DNA of 64,000 nucleotides from Pseudomonas poae (GTDB lineage Bacteria; Pseudomonadota; Gammaproteobacteria; Pseudomonadales; Pseudomonadaceae): NCBI GenBank assembly GCA_004000515.1, contig CP034537.1, positions 434,001 to 498,000 of the forward strand, read 5' to 3'. Shown piece by piece: positions 39,555 to 49,427 of this stretch (position 1 is its first letter; each line of letters starts with the position of its first letter). The notes under the pieces were generated by a model. It saw only the letters and a program-made list of their open reading frames with translations, ran no database searches and was not told where the DNA came from. The position numbers and the translations under genes were made by a program.

Positions 39555-40114
39555 TCAGCGCCGTACCGGGCGCTTCTGCAATTGCGCTGCAAGGTGCGGC
39601 GGTGCATACCCAGGGCGCGGGCAGTGGCGGAGATGTTGCCTTCGTGCTCAGTGAGTACGCGCTGGATGTGCTCCCACTGCAAGCGGTCCACCGACATCGG
39701 GTTTTCCGGCACCAGGGTGTCGAGGTCGGCGTGCTCGGAAAGCAAAGCGGCCAACACGTCATCGGCATCTGCCGGCTTGCACAGGTAATTGCACGCGCCG
39801 CGCTTGATCGCCTCGACGGCGGTGGCGATGCTGGAATAGCCGGTGAGGATCACCACGCGCATTTCCGGGTCCAGTTCCAGCAGCTTGGGCAACAGCACCA
39901 GGCCCGAGTCCCCGTCCATTTTCAGGTCAAGGGCGGCGTAGTCCGGCAGGTCGGCCTGGGCGATGGTCAGGCCTTCTTCGGCGGAGCCTGCGGTGCTCAC
40001 GCGGAAACCGCGACGGCTCATGGCACGCGCCATCACGCGGGTAAAGGTGGCGTCGTCATCTACCAGCAACAGGTGCGGCAGTTCTTCGCCTTCGACTTGG
40101 ATCTCGTCACTCAT
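39555..40114 (-). CDS. roxR: Redox response regulator RoxR/RegA/PrrA family (one frameshift near the end, frame-corrected)
   Basis: Start MSDEIQVEGEELPHLLLVDDD at 40114. Receiver domain with Asp pocket (LLVDDD), phospho-acceptor in YAALDLKMDGDSGL and Lys in NYLCKPADADD. A Fis-type HTH follows near the end (NISATARALGMHRRTLQR). As sequenced, the last residues are wrong. One base added at 39580-39583 gives RRTLQRKLQKRPVRR and a TGA at 39555, for 186 residues, the usual size. It controls respiratory and redox genes with RoxS. It overlaps the roxS end by 8 bases. Confidence 0.92.
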
Positions 40115-41369
40115 CGATATCTCCTCGTGCGACACGGGGCAGGCGCAGCTCGGTAAGCGTGCCACCTTCCTCATGACTATAGAGCTTCACTGAGCCGCCC
40201 GCGCGGGTCACGCTGGCCTTGCTCAAAAACAGGCCGAGGCCGAAGCCTTTGCCCTTGGTGGTAAAGAATGGTTTGCCGATCTGCTCGGCAATGGCCAACG
40301 GCACGCCCGCGCCGTGGTCACGAATGCTGATGGTCACGTCTTCCGCATCCCAATCCAACTGTACGCCCAAACTTTCCGGGCAAGCGTCAGCAGCGTTGTT
40401 CAGCAGGTTGAGCAATGCCTGGGTCAAGTCGGGTGGCGGCGCCATGCGAGGCACGGTGCCCTGGCCCAACAGATTGAAGCGGTAGCTGGCTTCGGGCCGC
40501 ATCAGGTGCCAGCGGTTCAGGGCTTCATCGAGCCACTGGGTCACGTCCTGCATTTCCACCGCCAGTCGGCGATTGGCTTCGGCTGCGCGCACCAGTTGCT
40601 GCAAGGTTTGTTTGCACTGCTTGACCTGTTCGCGCAGCACGCCGAGGTCTTCCTGCAGCGCAGGGTCGTGATGGTCCTGGGTCATTTCGTTGAGCAATAC
40701 GCTCATGGTCGCCAGTGGTGTGCCCAACTCATGAGCCGCGCCGGCGGCCTGGGTGGCGACGGCCAGCAGTTGTTGGTCGCGCAGGCCCTCTTCACGGCGG
40801 ATGGCGCGTAGTTCTTCCTGGCGGCGCAGCTCTTCGGCCATGCGTGCGGCGAAAAAGGTAATGACGGCGGCAGACAGGGCAAAGCTCAGCCACATCCCGT
40901 AGATCTGCAGGTTTTCCCTGGCGATGGGGAAGGTTTGCAGCGGATAGAAGCGCGCCAGCAACAGGGTATACAACGTCAGGGCGATACCCGACAGCACCAC
41001 CGAGTAACGCCACGGCAAGGTCACCGCCGCAATGGTCAGCGGCACCAGGTAATACGAAACGAACGGATTGGTGGAACCACCGGAGAAGTACAGCAACACA
41101 CTGTGGATAAACAGGTCGCAGGCCAATTGCAGCGCGTATTCCAGCTCGGTCACCGGCCAGGTGGTGCGCAGCCGAATGGCGGTGAACACACACAGCACGA
41201 TGGAAAACCCGAGGGTCACGCCCAATTGCAGCCAGGGCAGCGGCAGCAGGTCGAACCAATAGGCGAGCCCAACGGAGCCAGCCTGTGCGGCCAGGACCAG
41301 GGTGCGGATAAACGTCAGGCGCCAGAGGTTCTGGCGGGTGGCGGAAGTCAGTTTTACGGCGGCGAGCAT
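40107..41369 (-). CDS. roxS: Redox sensor histidine kinase RoxS/RegB/PrrB family
   Basis: 420 residues from MLAAVKLTSATRQNLWRL at 41369 (gggagagctc upstream); an in-frame start at 41558 is rejected as non-conserved. Six membrane segments carry the quinone-sensing motif GGSTNPF, near residue 105. The H-box is AAHELGTPLATMSVLL; N and G boxes are LLNLLNNAADACPES and DHGAGVP...GKGFGLGLFLS. RegB-type kinases read the quinone-pool redox state and phosphorylate RoxR. Co-transcribed with roxR. Confidence 0.94.
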   Translation of the reverse strand: MLAAVKLTSATRQNLWRLTFIRTLVLAAQAGSVGLAYWFDLLPLPWLQLGVTLGFSIVLCVFTAIRLRTTWPVTELEYALQLACDLFIHSVLLYFSGGSTNPFVSYYLVPLTIAAVTLPWRYSVVLSGIALTLYTLLLARFYPLQTFPIARENLQIYGMWLSFALSAAVITFFAARMAEELRRQEELRAIRREEGLRDQQLLAVATQAAGAAHELGTPLATMSVLLNEMTQDHHDPALQEDLGVLREQVKQCKQTLQQLVRAAEANRRLAVEMQDVTQWLDEALNRWHLMRPEASYRFNLLGQGTVPRMAPPPDLTQALLNLLNNAADACPESLGVQLDWDAEDVTISIRDHGAGVPLAIAEQIGKPFFTTKGKGFGLGLFLSKASVTRAGGSVKLYSHEEGGTLTELRLPRVARGDIDE

Positions 41370-41572
41370 GAGCTCTCCCGATGAGCGCTGCAGGCGGATC
41401 GGCAGGAGTATAAACGATGCAAGCAGGCTGGCACGGCGTGTGGCTCTTTGCCGCAGGCCGGACGAATGACCGTTCGTCGGCACCGCCACAACTTGTAGGT
41501 AATGTGTAAACCCGAAGAACCCAATACCACCGTCTACAGTCTTACCGAACACGAACACCTTAAGGAGCTTAC

Positions 41573-42286
41573 ATGTCTCGTTTCACTCGCAGTGCAGCTG
41601 TTATCACCCTCGGCGTCGCCACCCTTGCCAGCCTCCCGGCCCTGGCTGCCGAAGGACTGAACTACAACCAGATTTCCCTGCGCGCCGAGGTCAGCCAGGA
41701 GGTGGCCCGCGACAAGATGATCGTGACCCTCTACACCGAATCCCAGAACAGCGACCCGGCCAAGCTCGCTGCCGAAATCACCACCACCATGAACAAAGCC
41801 CTGGGCGAGGCCCGTGAAGTCAAAGGCGTGACCCTGCGCCAGGGCAGCCGCAACAGCTACCCGATCTACGACAGCAAGAACCAGAAGATCACCGGCTGGC
41901 GTGAGCGCGCCGAGTTGCGCCTTGAAAGCGCGGACTTCCCGGCGCTGTCCAAGCTTACCGGTGAACTGCTGAACACCCTGAAAATGGAAAATATGGACTT
42001 CGCCATCGCCGACGCCACGCGCAAGGCCAGCGAAGACTCGCTGCTCAAGGACGCCGTCGCGGCCTTCAAGGCGCGCGCACAACTGGCCACCGACGCACTG
42101 GGTGGCAAGGGCTACAAGATCGTCAACCTGAACTTCAACACCAACGGTTACCCAATGCCCTACGCGCGTAATGGCGGGATGATGATGAAAGCCGCCATGG
42201 CCGATTCGGCGCCCACGCCGGAAGTGGAGGCTGGCACAAGCCAAGTGAACATGAGCGCCGATGGTGTAATCGAAGTATTGCAGTAG
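41573..42286 (+). CDS. SIMPL (DUF541) domain periplasmic protein
   Basis: 237 residues. A signal peptide ending LPALAAEG is followed by the DUF541 pattern (ISLRAEVSQEVARDKMIVTLYTE, KGVTLRQGSRNSYPIYD, ITGWRERAELRLES, ANMDFAIAD-like MDFAIADATRKASED). Proteins of this family are periplasmic or outer-membrane associated and linked to stress or surface functions, with no defined activity. It is divergent from roxS and has its own terminator. Confidence 0.92.
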   Translation: MSRFTRSAAVITLGVATLASLPALAAEGLNYNQISLRAEVSQEVARDKMIVTLYTESQNSDPAKLAAEITTTMNKALGEAREVKGVTLRQGSRNSYPIYDSKNQKITGWRERAELRLESADFPALSKLTGELLNTLKMENMDFAIADATRKASEDSLLKDAVAAFKARAQLATDALGGKGYKIVNLNFNTNGYPMPYARNGGMMMKAAMADSAPTPEVEAGTSQVNMSADGVIEVLQ

Positions 42287-42304
42287 GTTTTTATACGGCA
42301 GAAG

Positions 42305-42338
42305 ACGGCGCAGCCTTGAAAGGCTTGCGCCGTTTTTT
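42305..42338 (+). terminator. Intrinsic terminator of the SIMPL gene
   Basis: acggcgcagcctt / aggcttgcgccgt with a short gaa loop, followed by six T. 18 bases after the stop codon. Confidence 0.92.
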
Positions 42339-42795
42339 GTGTGCCGTTCTACGAACTGATCTGATTCAGCAGCATGTCCGGAACAATCCAAACATCCAGC
42401 GCTCATCACCCTTCAAAAGAACAAAGCGCGCATGCTATGCCTAAACTCTGTAGGCTTTTCTTCAAACTCTTTTCTTGCCTGGCGCTAACCGACCTCAAAG
42501 TGGAACTGTCCCTCCCCACATGACCACAAATAATCGCAATTAAACTTTCTTGAACTGACAACTCATGCGCTTAACCTGCCCTGAGTGCTGCCTTTAATTC
42601 TTGAAACTTAATTACAACCAAAGCAACTGATTGAGGATGACCTCCCACACCTATAGTCCAGTGACGACTGGCACATAGTCAGACGTGGGCCAGCAGGACG
42701 CACAGGGAATGGCGCGACCACGTTATTCGCACATCTGATGCCACTGCCATTACGCGAATAGCGACTATGAAACCCATGAATTCAGTGAGTCGATT
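42339..42795. other. AT-richer non-coding region before the second toxin gene
   Basis: About 460 bases without a convincing gene, visibly more AT-rich than the surroundings. It must hold the promoter of the gene at 42796. Two short imperfect repeats (attcgc... and gcgaata around 42728-42765) are visible. I see no RNA gene, terminator or insertion sequence end here. Confidence 0.5.
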
Positions 42796-45477
42796 ATGAG
42801 TATACATTCGTACATCCCGCCCAGCCATTTAGCGCCGAATTCCCCACTCGCACATGGTCATTACACTACGGCGACTAACGAGTCGCATCCCCCCAACATA
42901 CAACGTCGGGAGCAGCGGGTGCCCAAGAAAACAACGCATTCAGTCTTGGACAAAAACGCCTTCTGCCACGTCACCTGATACTGTGGCGGATAGTTACAAA
43001 ACAATAATTTTTGGGTCAAACACCGCCTCCGGCCCCACCTCGAGCTACACCAAAGAGGAGCGGGTGCAGCATGTCGATGACTACGCCAAACGCGTTAAAT
43101 CTCAAATAGCAAATATAGAAAATGGTCGAGAAAGTGAACGGAATGTCAAGTTCCAAAGCGCTCGCCAATTCATGGAGCCCGCAGGGTATTTCAGTGGCGG
43201 GTTGCTGGCAGCAGGCTATGATCCACATGAAAAAGTCAAGGTTACATTCAACACCTACGTAGGCATGGGAGTCGGTAAAACGCTGACACGTTCCGACGTG
43301 CAAATTTACTGCGCGTGGGAAATTGCAGCAGGAGCTTTGGCTCACGATAAAGTACCGCGAGGGGGGTGGTCAACTTCCACTCGATGGTTATAGACAAAGA
43401 GTGCAAGGCATTGATCAACGCACTCGAACCCCTTGGTCAGAAACTTCAGAATCACTGGGAAGAGAGATAGCCGCGCCAATGCGCGATGCCTCAGGAGAAC
43501 TGGAGCGGCGCTCGGGGAAGGCAGACACCTACGTTATTCGTGGCACCTTGCAAAGCCTGGCCAGCAATAAGGATAGCTTTGAACAGTTAAGCCCGGACGC
43601 TAAAGAAGCCATCAATCGCACACTGAAACATAACGGCCAAGTTATCATCCCCAACGTCTATGGTTACCCATTATCCGGGTACACTTTCATTCCCTACACC
43701 CCGTATGATGGTAATTATGAAAATCGCCCCAACCAGGGATTGATGATCGACCTGAAACACGGAGCCGTCCATGAAATCAAAGGTGACAAGGCGTTCGCCG
43801 GCTGGGCAAAAAACAATCGAGAGAACCTGAAGGTCAGTTTCAACGCTGGTGATCGGCAAGGCGGAAAAGATGCACACTGGCCAAAGACTGGCGATGTTCT
43901 CGACACATTGATTAGAGGCAACAACGCGACTTATCCGGGTTATCAAAACCTCCTAAAAGATAAAGCAATACCGGTTCAGGAATTATTCAATTATACGCGC
44001 GCACGGGATGAAGACTATCAGTTGAAGTATGGCAGCTTGGATAACATTTCCTCGACGTACCAGGAGCAAAACGCAAAAAATTCAATATGGACCGACCAAA
44101 CCGAAGTGTTCGGCTCTTCTCAAAAAAGTTGGAAGTCTGCCAAAGATTTTTGGGGTAATACGTTCGGTTATGTACCCATTGTGGGCAACGCCGGCAACAT
44201 TGTCTTCGGCGTCCATGACGGTATCTATGGCAAGACAGCAGATGATCGCGTTGGCGGCAACGCAGGAGCCGTTATATCAGGCCTGCAACTGGCACATGAA
44301 CTTGCCACCAGTGGGTTATCGGCGGGGCTGGAGGAGCCAACTGCCAATTTCAACTCAACCGCTACTGGAAACTACAGCTGGAGATACAACTCGCCAACCA
44401 ACGAATTTGAGCTGGTACGTACACCAAAGGCTTCGAACGCCAGTGACTCAATCCCCGCTATCAAAGAGGGAACGGCTGAAATAACACCGACTACCGAGCA
44501 ACACGTAGCCTTCCCTGGCATGCGAGAAATCGAATTCAAGGGTAGAAAATACTTCGTCGCCGATAAACCAGATACCGGGGACGGGCAACATTATCTGTTG
44601 CGTGTTAGACATCCGGAAGACCCCTCCAAGCTGGCAAGTGCCGGCATCATTGCCAAGCCTGACGACACGGGAGTTTGGCAAAGAAGGGGGTAGAGGGCGG
44701 TGCGAAGTGGCCATGGCAACGCAACCCATCTCCCACGCCTAGCGACGACGCCAAGACCCCACCAAAAATCTCAGACGGTTTCGAAATCTTGGGTGACCCA
44801 AAAACCAGCGGCGCTGAAAGACTTGATGAGGTCTTGAATTACAACAGCAAGACGCACTACCAAGAGTCAGTGAGCAACTTCGAGAAGGCGGTACCGCTAA
44901 GCAGAAGCTCACTGTCACCTGGAGCGTTGAAGAGAACAACTTCAATGTTTCCCCCACAGAGGCGGCGGGGCCCAATGAGTACGGGACAACCCCTTATTCG
45001 CAAAACTTCCTGAAGGACCTGAATCGTGACCGCTTTACCGTCGTTACAAAGGGAAATGCCGGCGATACCAGAGTCGAACTCGACGCCACGGGAACTGCTT
45101 CGGGTGAAACGCTACAAAAGCGGCTGCAACAATTTGAGAACGCCATCCCCAATTCAGCAATGCGTGCCCGTACTTCTGAAATCGCGCATCAAGGCAGTGT
45201 TGCGCCCGCTTCGGTCGAGCTGGCAATGAATCAATTGAAAGATCACGTCGGCTTCAGGGGCGCAGACACTCACTACACCATCATCTACGACCCCGCCAAC
45301 AACACGGCTGAAGTCAGAGTCACCGCGCAAATTAAACTGCTCGACCTGGACAAAGATGCCGCTGTTATCCCCGATATGGAGGTCACAGCGCAGCGAACGT
45401 TGAAGATCCGTGAAAGCAACGAACTTGTCGATGACGGCAACCCCTATGTCGTCGAAAAGAAGCACCGTTTACCTTGA
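42796..45477 (+). CDS. Large toxin-like protein with uncharacterised C-terminal domain (four frameshifts, frame-corrected)
   Basis: Reading frames switch four times, each at a one-base site: extra A at 42952-42956, extra G at 43361-43366, missing G at 44686-44690, missing G near 44888. Corrected, this is one protein of about 893 residues starting MSIHSYIPPSHLAPNSP. It parallels the toxin at 36848: SGYTFIPYTPYDGNYENRP (as LLYIPGNSSP there), a basic helical stretch, then the hydrophobic Gly-rich segment FGYVPIVGNAGNIVFGVHDG (about 455-475). A Pro-rich linker (RNPSPTPSDDAKTPPK, about 640) precedes a roughly 230-residue C-terminal domain I do not recognise. No immunity gene is apparent. The region is AT-richer than its neighbours, suggesting transfer. 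Confidence 0.6.
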
Positions 45478-45565
45478 GCGTATCCAGTATCTCCGATCTG
45501 GGATAACGCAGCGGCAAGCATTGGCCAACGCCGGTGCCAGCCACACCCCCTACCTAGCAAACCAG

Positions 45566-45598
45566 AACGGCGGTAACCTCGGTTCCGCCGTTTCGTTT
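45566..45598 (+). terminator. Probable terminator after the second toxin gene
   Basis: aacggcggtaacc / ggttccgccgtt hairpin followed by tcgttt. It lies between the toxin stop and the first binding-protein gene. Confidence 0.6.
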
Positions 45599-45635
45599 GG
45601 GCGGCTTTTATATGCCTGCCACTTCAGGGGTCTCC

Positions 45636-47237
45636 ATGGATAGAATTGCCTTCAAACCGCTCCTCCTGGCTGCAGGCCTGCTGGCTTTTATGCCGATGGC
45701 CCACGCGGCCACTACCCTGGTCTACTGCTCCGAAGCCAGCCCCGCCGGTTTCGACCCCAGCCAGTACACCAGCGGCACCGATTTCGATGCGTCTGCCGAA
45801 ACCGTGTTCAACCGCCTGACCCAGTTCAAGCGCGGCGGCACCGAAGTCGAACCTGGCCTGGCGACAAGCTGGGACGTATCCAAAGACGGCCTGACCTACA
45901 CTTTCCACCTGCGCGATGACGTCAAGTTCCACACCACCGATTTCTTTACCCCTACCCGCGACTTCAACGCGGATGACGTGCTGTTCACCTTCAATCGCCT
46001 GCTGGATGCCGACAGTCCGTTCCGCAAGGCCTACCCTTCCGAGTCGCCGTACTTCACCGACATGGGCTTGAACACCACGATCAAGAGCGTCGACAAACTC
46101 GACGACCACACCGTGCAATTCAACCTCAATAACGTTGACGCCTCGTTCGTGCAGAACCTGGCCATGAGCTTTGCCTCGGTACAGTCCGCCGAGTACGCCG
46201 CTCAACTGTTGAAGCAGGGCAAGGCGGAAGACATCAACCAGAAGCCGGTAGGCACCGGGCCGTTTGTGTTCAAGCGTTACCAGAAGGATTCGCAGATTCG
46301 CTACGTGGCCAACAAGCAGTATTGGAAGCCCGAGGATGTGAAGCTCGACAACCTGGTATTCGCGATCACCCCGGACGCGGCGTCGCGACTGCAGAAACTC
46401 AAGGCCGGCGAATGTCAGGTCAGCGGTTACCCACGCCCCGCCGATATCGAAGTGATGAAGCAGGATCCGAATCTGCGCGTGCTGCAACAGGCAGGTTTCA
46501 ACCTGGGTTTCCTGGCCTACAACGTGACCCATCCTCCGCTGGACCAACTCAAGGTCCGCCAGGCCCTGGACATGGCCATCGACAAACCGGCGATTATCAA
46601 GGCGGTGTACCAGGGCGCCGGGCAATTGGCGCAGAACGCCTTGCCGCCAGCGCAGTGGTCTTATGACCCCAACATCAAGGATGCGCCCTACGATCCCACC
46701 AAGGCCAAGGCGCTACTAAAAGAAGCAGGCGTCGCACCAGGCACCACCATCAACCTGTGGGCAATGACCGTCCAGCGTGCATCCAATCCGAATGCGCGAA
46801 TGTCGGCACAAATGATCCAGCAGGATTGGGAAAAAGTTGGCATCAAGGCCAACATCGTCAGCTATGAGTGGGGCGAATACATCAAGCGCGCCAAAAATGG
46901 CGAGCACGACGCGATGATTTACGGCTGGACCGGCGACAACGGCGACCCGGATAACTGGCTGGGCGTGCTCTACAGTTGTGCTGCAGTGAAGGGCAGCAAC
47001 TACGCCAAATGGTGTAACCCGGCCTACGACAAACTGGTGCAGCAGGCCAAACTCAGCAGCGACCGTGAGCAGCGCATCAAGTGGTATCAACAGGCGCAAA
47101 AAATCCTTAAGGAACAGGTACCTATAACGCCTATTGCGAACTCGACGGTTTTCCAGCCGCTGCGCAAGGAAGTCAAAGATTTCAAGATCAGCCCGTTTGG
47201 GCTAACGCCCTTCTACGGCGTGAGTCTAGATAAGTAA
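45636..47237 (+). CDS. dppA: Dipeptide ABC transporter substrate-binding protein, copy 1
   Basis: 533 residues from MDRIAFKPLLLAAGLLAF at 45636 with a clean signal peptide ending AHAATTL. SBP_bac_5 family: LVYCSEASPAGFDPSQYT, YTFHLRDDVKFHTTDFF, the family block VEPGLATSWDVSKDGLTY and SPFGLTPFYGVSLDK at the end. Periplasmic protein that hands dipeptides to DppBCDF. It is the first of four paralogues in this locus and has its own terminator (47248-47285). The peptides bound by each copy cannot be read from sequence. Confidence 0.94.
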   Translation: MDRIAFKPLLLAAGLLAFMPMAHAATTLVYCSEASPAGFDPSQYTSGTDFDASAETVFNRLTQFKRGGTEVEPGLATSWDVSKDGLTYTFHLRDDVKFHTTDFFTPTRDFNADDVLFTFNRLLDADSPFRKAYPSESPYFTDMGLNTTIKSVDKLDDHTVQFNLNNVDASFVQNLAMSFASVQSAEYAAQLLKQGKAEDINQKPVGTGPFVFKRYQKDSQIRYVANKQYWKPEDVKLDNLVFAITPDAASRLQKLKAGECQVSGYPRPADIEVMKQDPNLRVLQQAGFNLGFLAYNVTHPPLDQLKVRQALDMAIDKPAIIKAVYQGAGQLAQNALPPAQWSYDPNIKDAPYDPTKAKALLKEAGVAPGTTINLWAMTVQRASNPNARMSAQMIQQDWEKVGIKANIVSYEWGEYIKRAKNGEHDAMIYGWTGDNGDPDNWLGVLYSCAAVKGSNYAKWCNPAYDKLVQQAKLSSDREQRIKWYQQAQKILKEQVPITPIANSTVFQPLRKEVKDFKISPFGLTPFYGVSLDK

Positions 47238-47247
47238 CAGCACCGCC

Positions 47248-47285
47248 CCAACCGGGTGCGCTAGACGCCTCGGTTGGTCTTTTTT
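47248..47285 (+). terminator. Intrinsic terminator after dppA copy 1
   Basis: ccaaccgggtgcgc / gcctcggttgg stem with bulges, followed by tcttttttgg, 10 bases after the stop. It makes the first binding-protein gene a separate unit. Confidence 0.85.
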
Positions 47286-47495
47286 GGTGCGCCACATGCA
47301 CCGAAAAAACCCTCCAAATGTACGCAATTGTGTAGAAACTTTCATAATTGCGACATTCCTGTACGTTCGTACCACTGTTTCAGCCTCCTAACGGTTCTGC
47401 ATCTTGCATTGGGTATGGCCCCTGCATAAGTATCCGCAGGCCGACTCACGAGGTCGCCCTCACCACCAAAAATGACAACAAATCATGAGGCCAAC

Positions 47496-49123
47496 ATGCT
47501 TAAACACGCAGTCATTCCGTTAATTGTTAGCGCTGGCCTTATGGCCGCAGCCCCTTTCGCCCAAGCGGCGACTAACCTGGTGTTCTGCTCCGAAGGGAGC
47601 CCGGCCGGTTTTGACCCAGGCCAGTACACCACCGGAACAGACTTCGATGCTTCGGCCGAAACCATGTTCAACCGTCTGACCCAGTTCGAGCGCGGCGGCA
47701 CCGCTGTGATTCCTGGGCTGGCCACCAACTGGGACGTTTCCCCGGATGGCCTGACGTACACCTTTCATTTGCGCGACGGCGTGAAGTTCCACACCACCGC
47801 GTACTTCAAACCGACCCGTACCTTCAATGCCGATGACGTGCTGTTCACGTTCAACCGCATGATCAACAAGGACGATCCGTTCCGCAAAGCCTACCCCACC
47901 GAGTTCCCGTACTTCACGGACATGGGGATGGACACCAACATCAAGAACATCGAGAAAGTCGATGACCACACCGTCAAGTTCACCCTTGGCACCGTGGACG
48001 CGGCTTTCATCCAGAACCTGGCCATGAGCTTCGCCTCGATCCAGTCTGCCGAATACGCAGCCCAACTGTTGAAAGAAGGCAAGCCTGCGGACATCAACCA
48101 GAAGCCGATCGGCACTGGTCCGTTCGTGTTCAAGAGCTACCAGAAAGACTCGAACATTCGCTACACCGGCAACAAGGACTACTGGAAACCTGAAGACGTG
48201 AAGATCGACAACCTGATCTTCGCCATCACTACCGACCCGTCGGTACGCATCCAGAAGCTCAAGAAAAACGAATGCCAGGTCACCCTGTTCCCACGTCCGG
48301 CCGACCTCAAGGCACTGGGCGACGACAAAGACCTGAAACTGCCGCACCAGGCCGGTTTCAACCTGGGCTACATCGCCTACAACGTCATGCCGGTGCTCAA
48401 GGGCCAGACCGCGGCTAACCCGCTGTCCGACCTGCGTGTACGTGAAGCGCTGGACATGTCGGTGAACAAGCAGCAGATCATCGACTCCGTGTACCAGGGC
48501 GCCGGTCAACTGGCGGTCAACGCCATGCCGCCGACCCAATGGTCCTACGACACCACCATCAAGGATGCGCCGTACGACGTCACCAAAGCCAAGGCTTTGC
48601 TGAAGGAAGCAGGCGTCAAGGAAGGCACCGAGATCACCCTGTGGGCGATGCCGGTCCAGCGTCCGTACAACCCGAATGCCAAGCTGATGGCCGAGATGCT
48701 GCAGAACGACTGGAAACAGATCGGCCTGAAGGTCAACATCGTCAGCTACGAGTGGGGCGAGTACATCAAGCGTTCCAAAGGTGGCGAGAACCAGGCCATG
48801 ATCATTGGTTGGAGCGGTGACAATGGTGACCCGGACAACTGGCTGAACGTGCTGTTCGGCTGCGACTCGCTGGCCGGTAACAACTTCTCCAAATGGTGCG
48901 ACAAGAAATTCGACGGCATCGTAAAGAAGCCAAGGCCACCTCGGATGTCGCCAAACGCACCGAGCTGTACAAGCAGGCGCAACATATCCTCAAAGATGCA
49001 GTCCCGATGACACCTATCGCGCACTCGACGGTGTATCAACCCATGCGCAACACCGTGCAGGACTTCAAGATCAGCCCGTTCGGCTTGAACTCCTTCTACG
49101 GCGTGAGCGTCAGCGGCAAGTAA
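47496..49123 (+). CDS. dppA: Dipeptide ABC transporter substrate-binding protein, copy 2 (one frameshift, frame-corrected)
   Basis: From MLKHAVIPLIVSAGLMAAAP at 47496, gagg upstream, signal peptide ending AQAATNL. The frame breaks near 48923-48925. Adding one A gives GIVKEAKATSDVAKRTELY and the normal ending SPFGLNSFYGVSVSGK at 49123, 542 residues. The same SBP_bac_5 landmarks as copy 1 are present and the sequence is clearly paralogous. It has an insertion (KGQTAANPLSD) not present in copies 1 and 3. The break is probably a sequencing error. Confidence 0.92.
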
Positions 49124-49132
49124 GGATCATTG

Positions 49133-49162
49133 ACGGCGACGTTTCATAACGTCGCCGTTATT
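49133..49162 (+). terminator. Hairpin after dppA copy 2
   Basis: acggcgacgtt / aacgtcgccgt, perfect 11-bp stem with a 4-base loop, followed by tattg. Weak T tract, but well placed as a terminator. Confidence 0.7.
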
Positions 49163-49427
49163 GCATCCGCCCGGACCGTAGGACACAGACCACATTCGAA
49201 ATCGTTGCTTCCTACAGCAATGAGCTGCGATGTGCGCCTCCGTTGCCTACAAGGTCAATCCGATTTTGCGCATTTACTGCGAAGCCCGCGGCCCATAACG
49301 TCGTAGGACTGCAGAGCCGCCAATCTAGGAAGGGCAGTTGCTGTATGTGGGATCAGTGATGTCTCCCTGTCCGAAAGACAGGGCGATTGCTCGCTGATGA
49401 CAACTACAAACAAGGATCGGGATCGTC
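49163..49427. other. Non-coding region between dppA copies 2 and 3
   Basis: About 265 bases with no convincing gene. It presumably holds the promoter of the next binding-protein gene; I cannot point to a reliable promoter or operator. Confidence 0.4.

Noticed and set aside
39453..39788. Immunity gene for the first toxin, plus strand after its stop
   Set aside because: This frame is antisense to roxR and has no ribosome-binding site.
42796..45477. Decayed toxin pseudogene
   Set aside because: The four changes are one-base, homopolymer-linked and compensating in reading; the protein between them is well kept, and essential genes in the window show the same defect.
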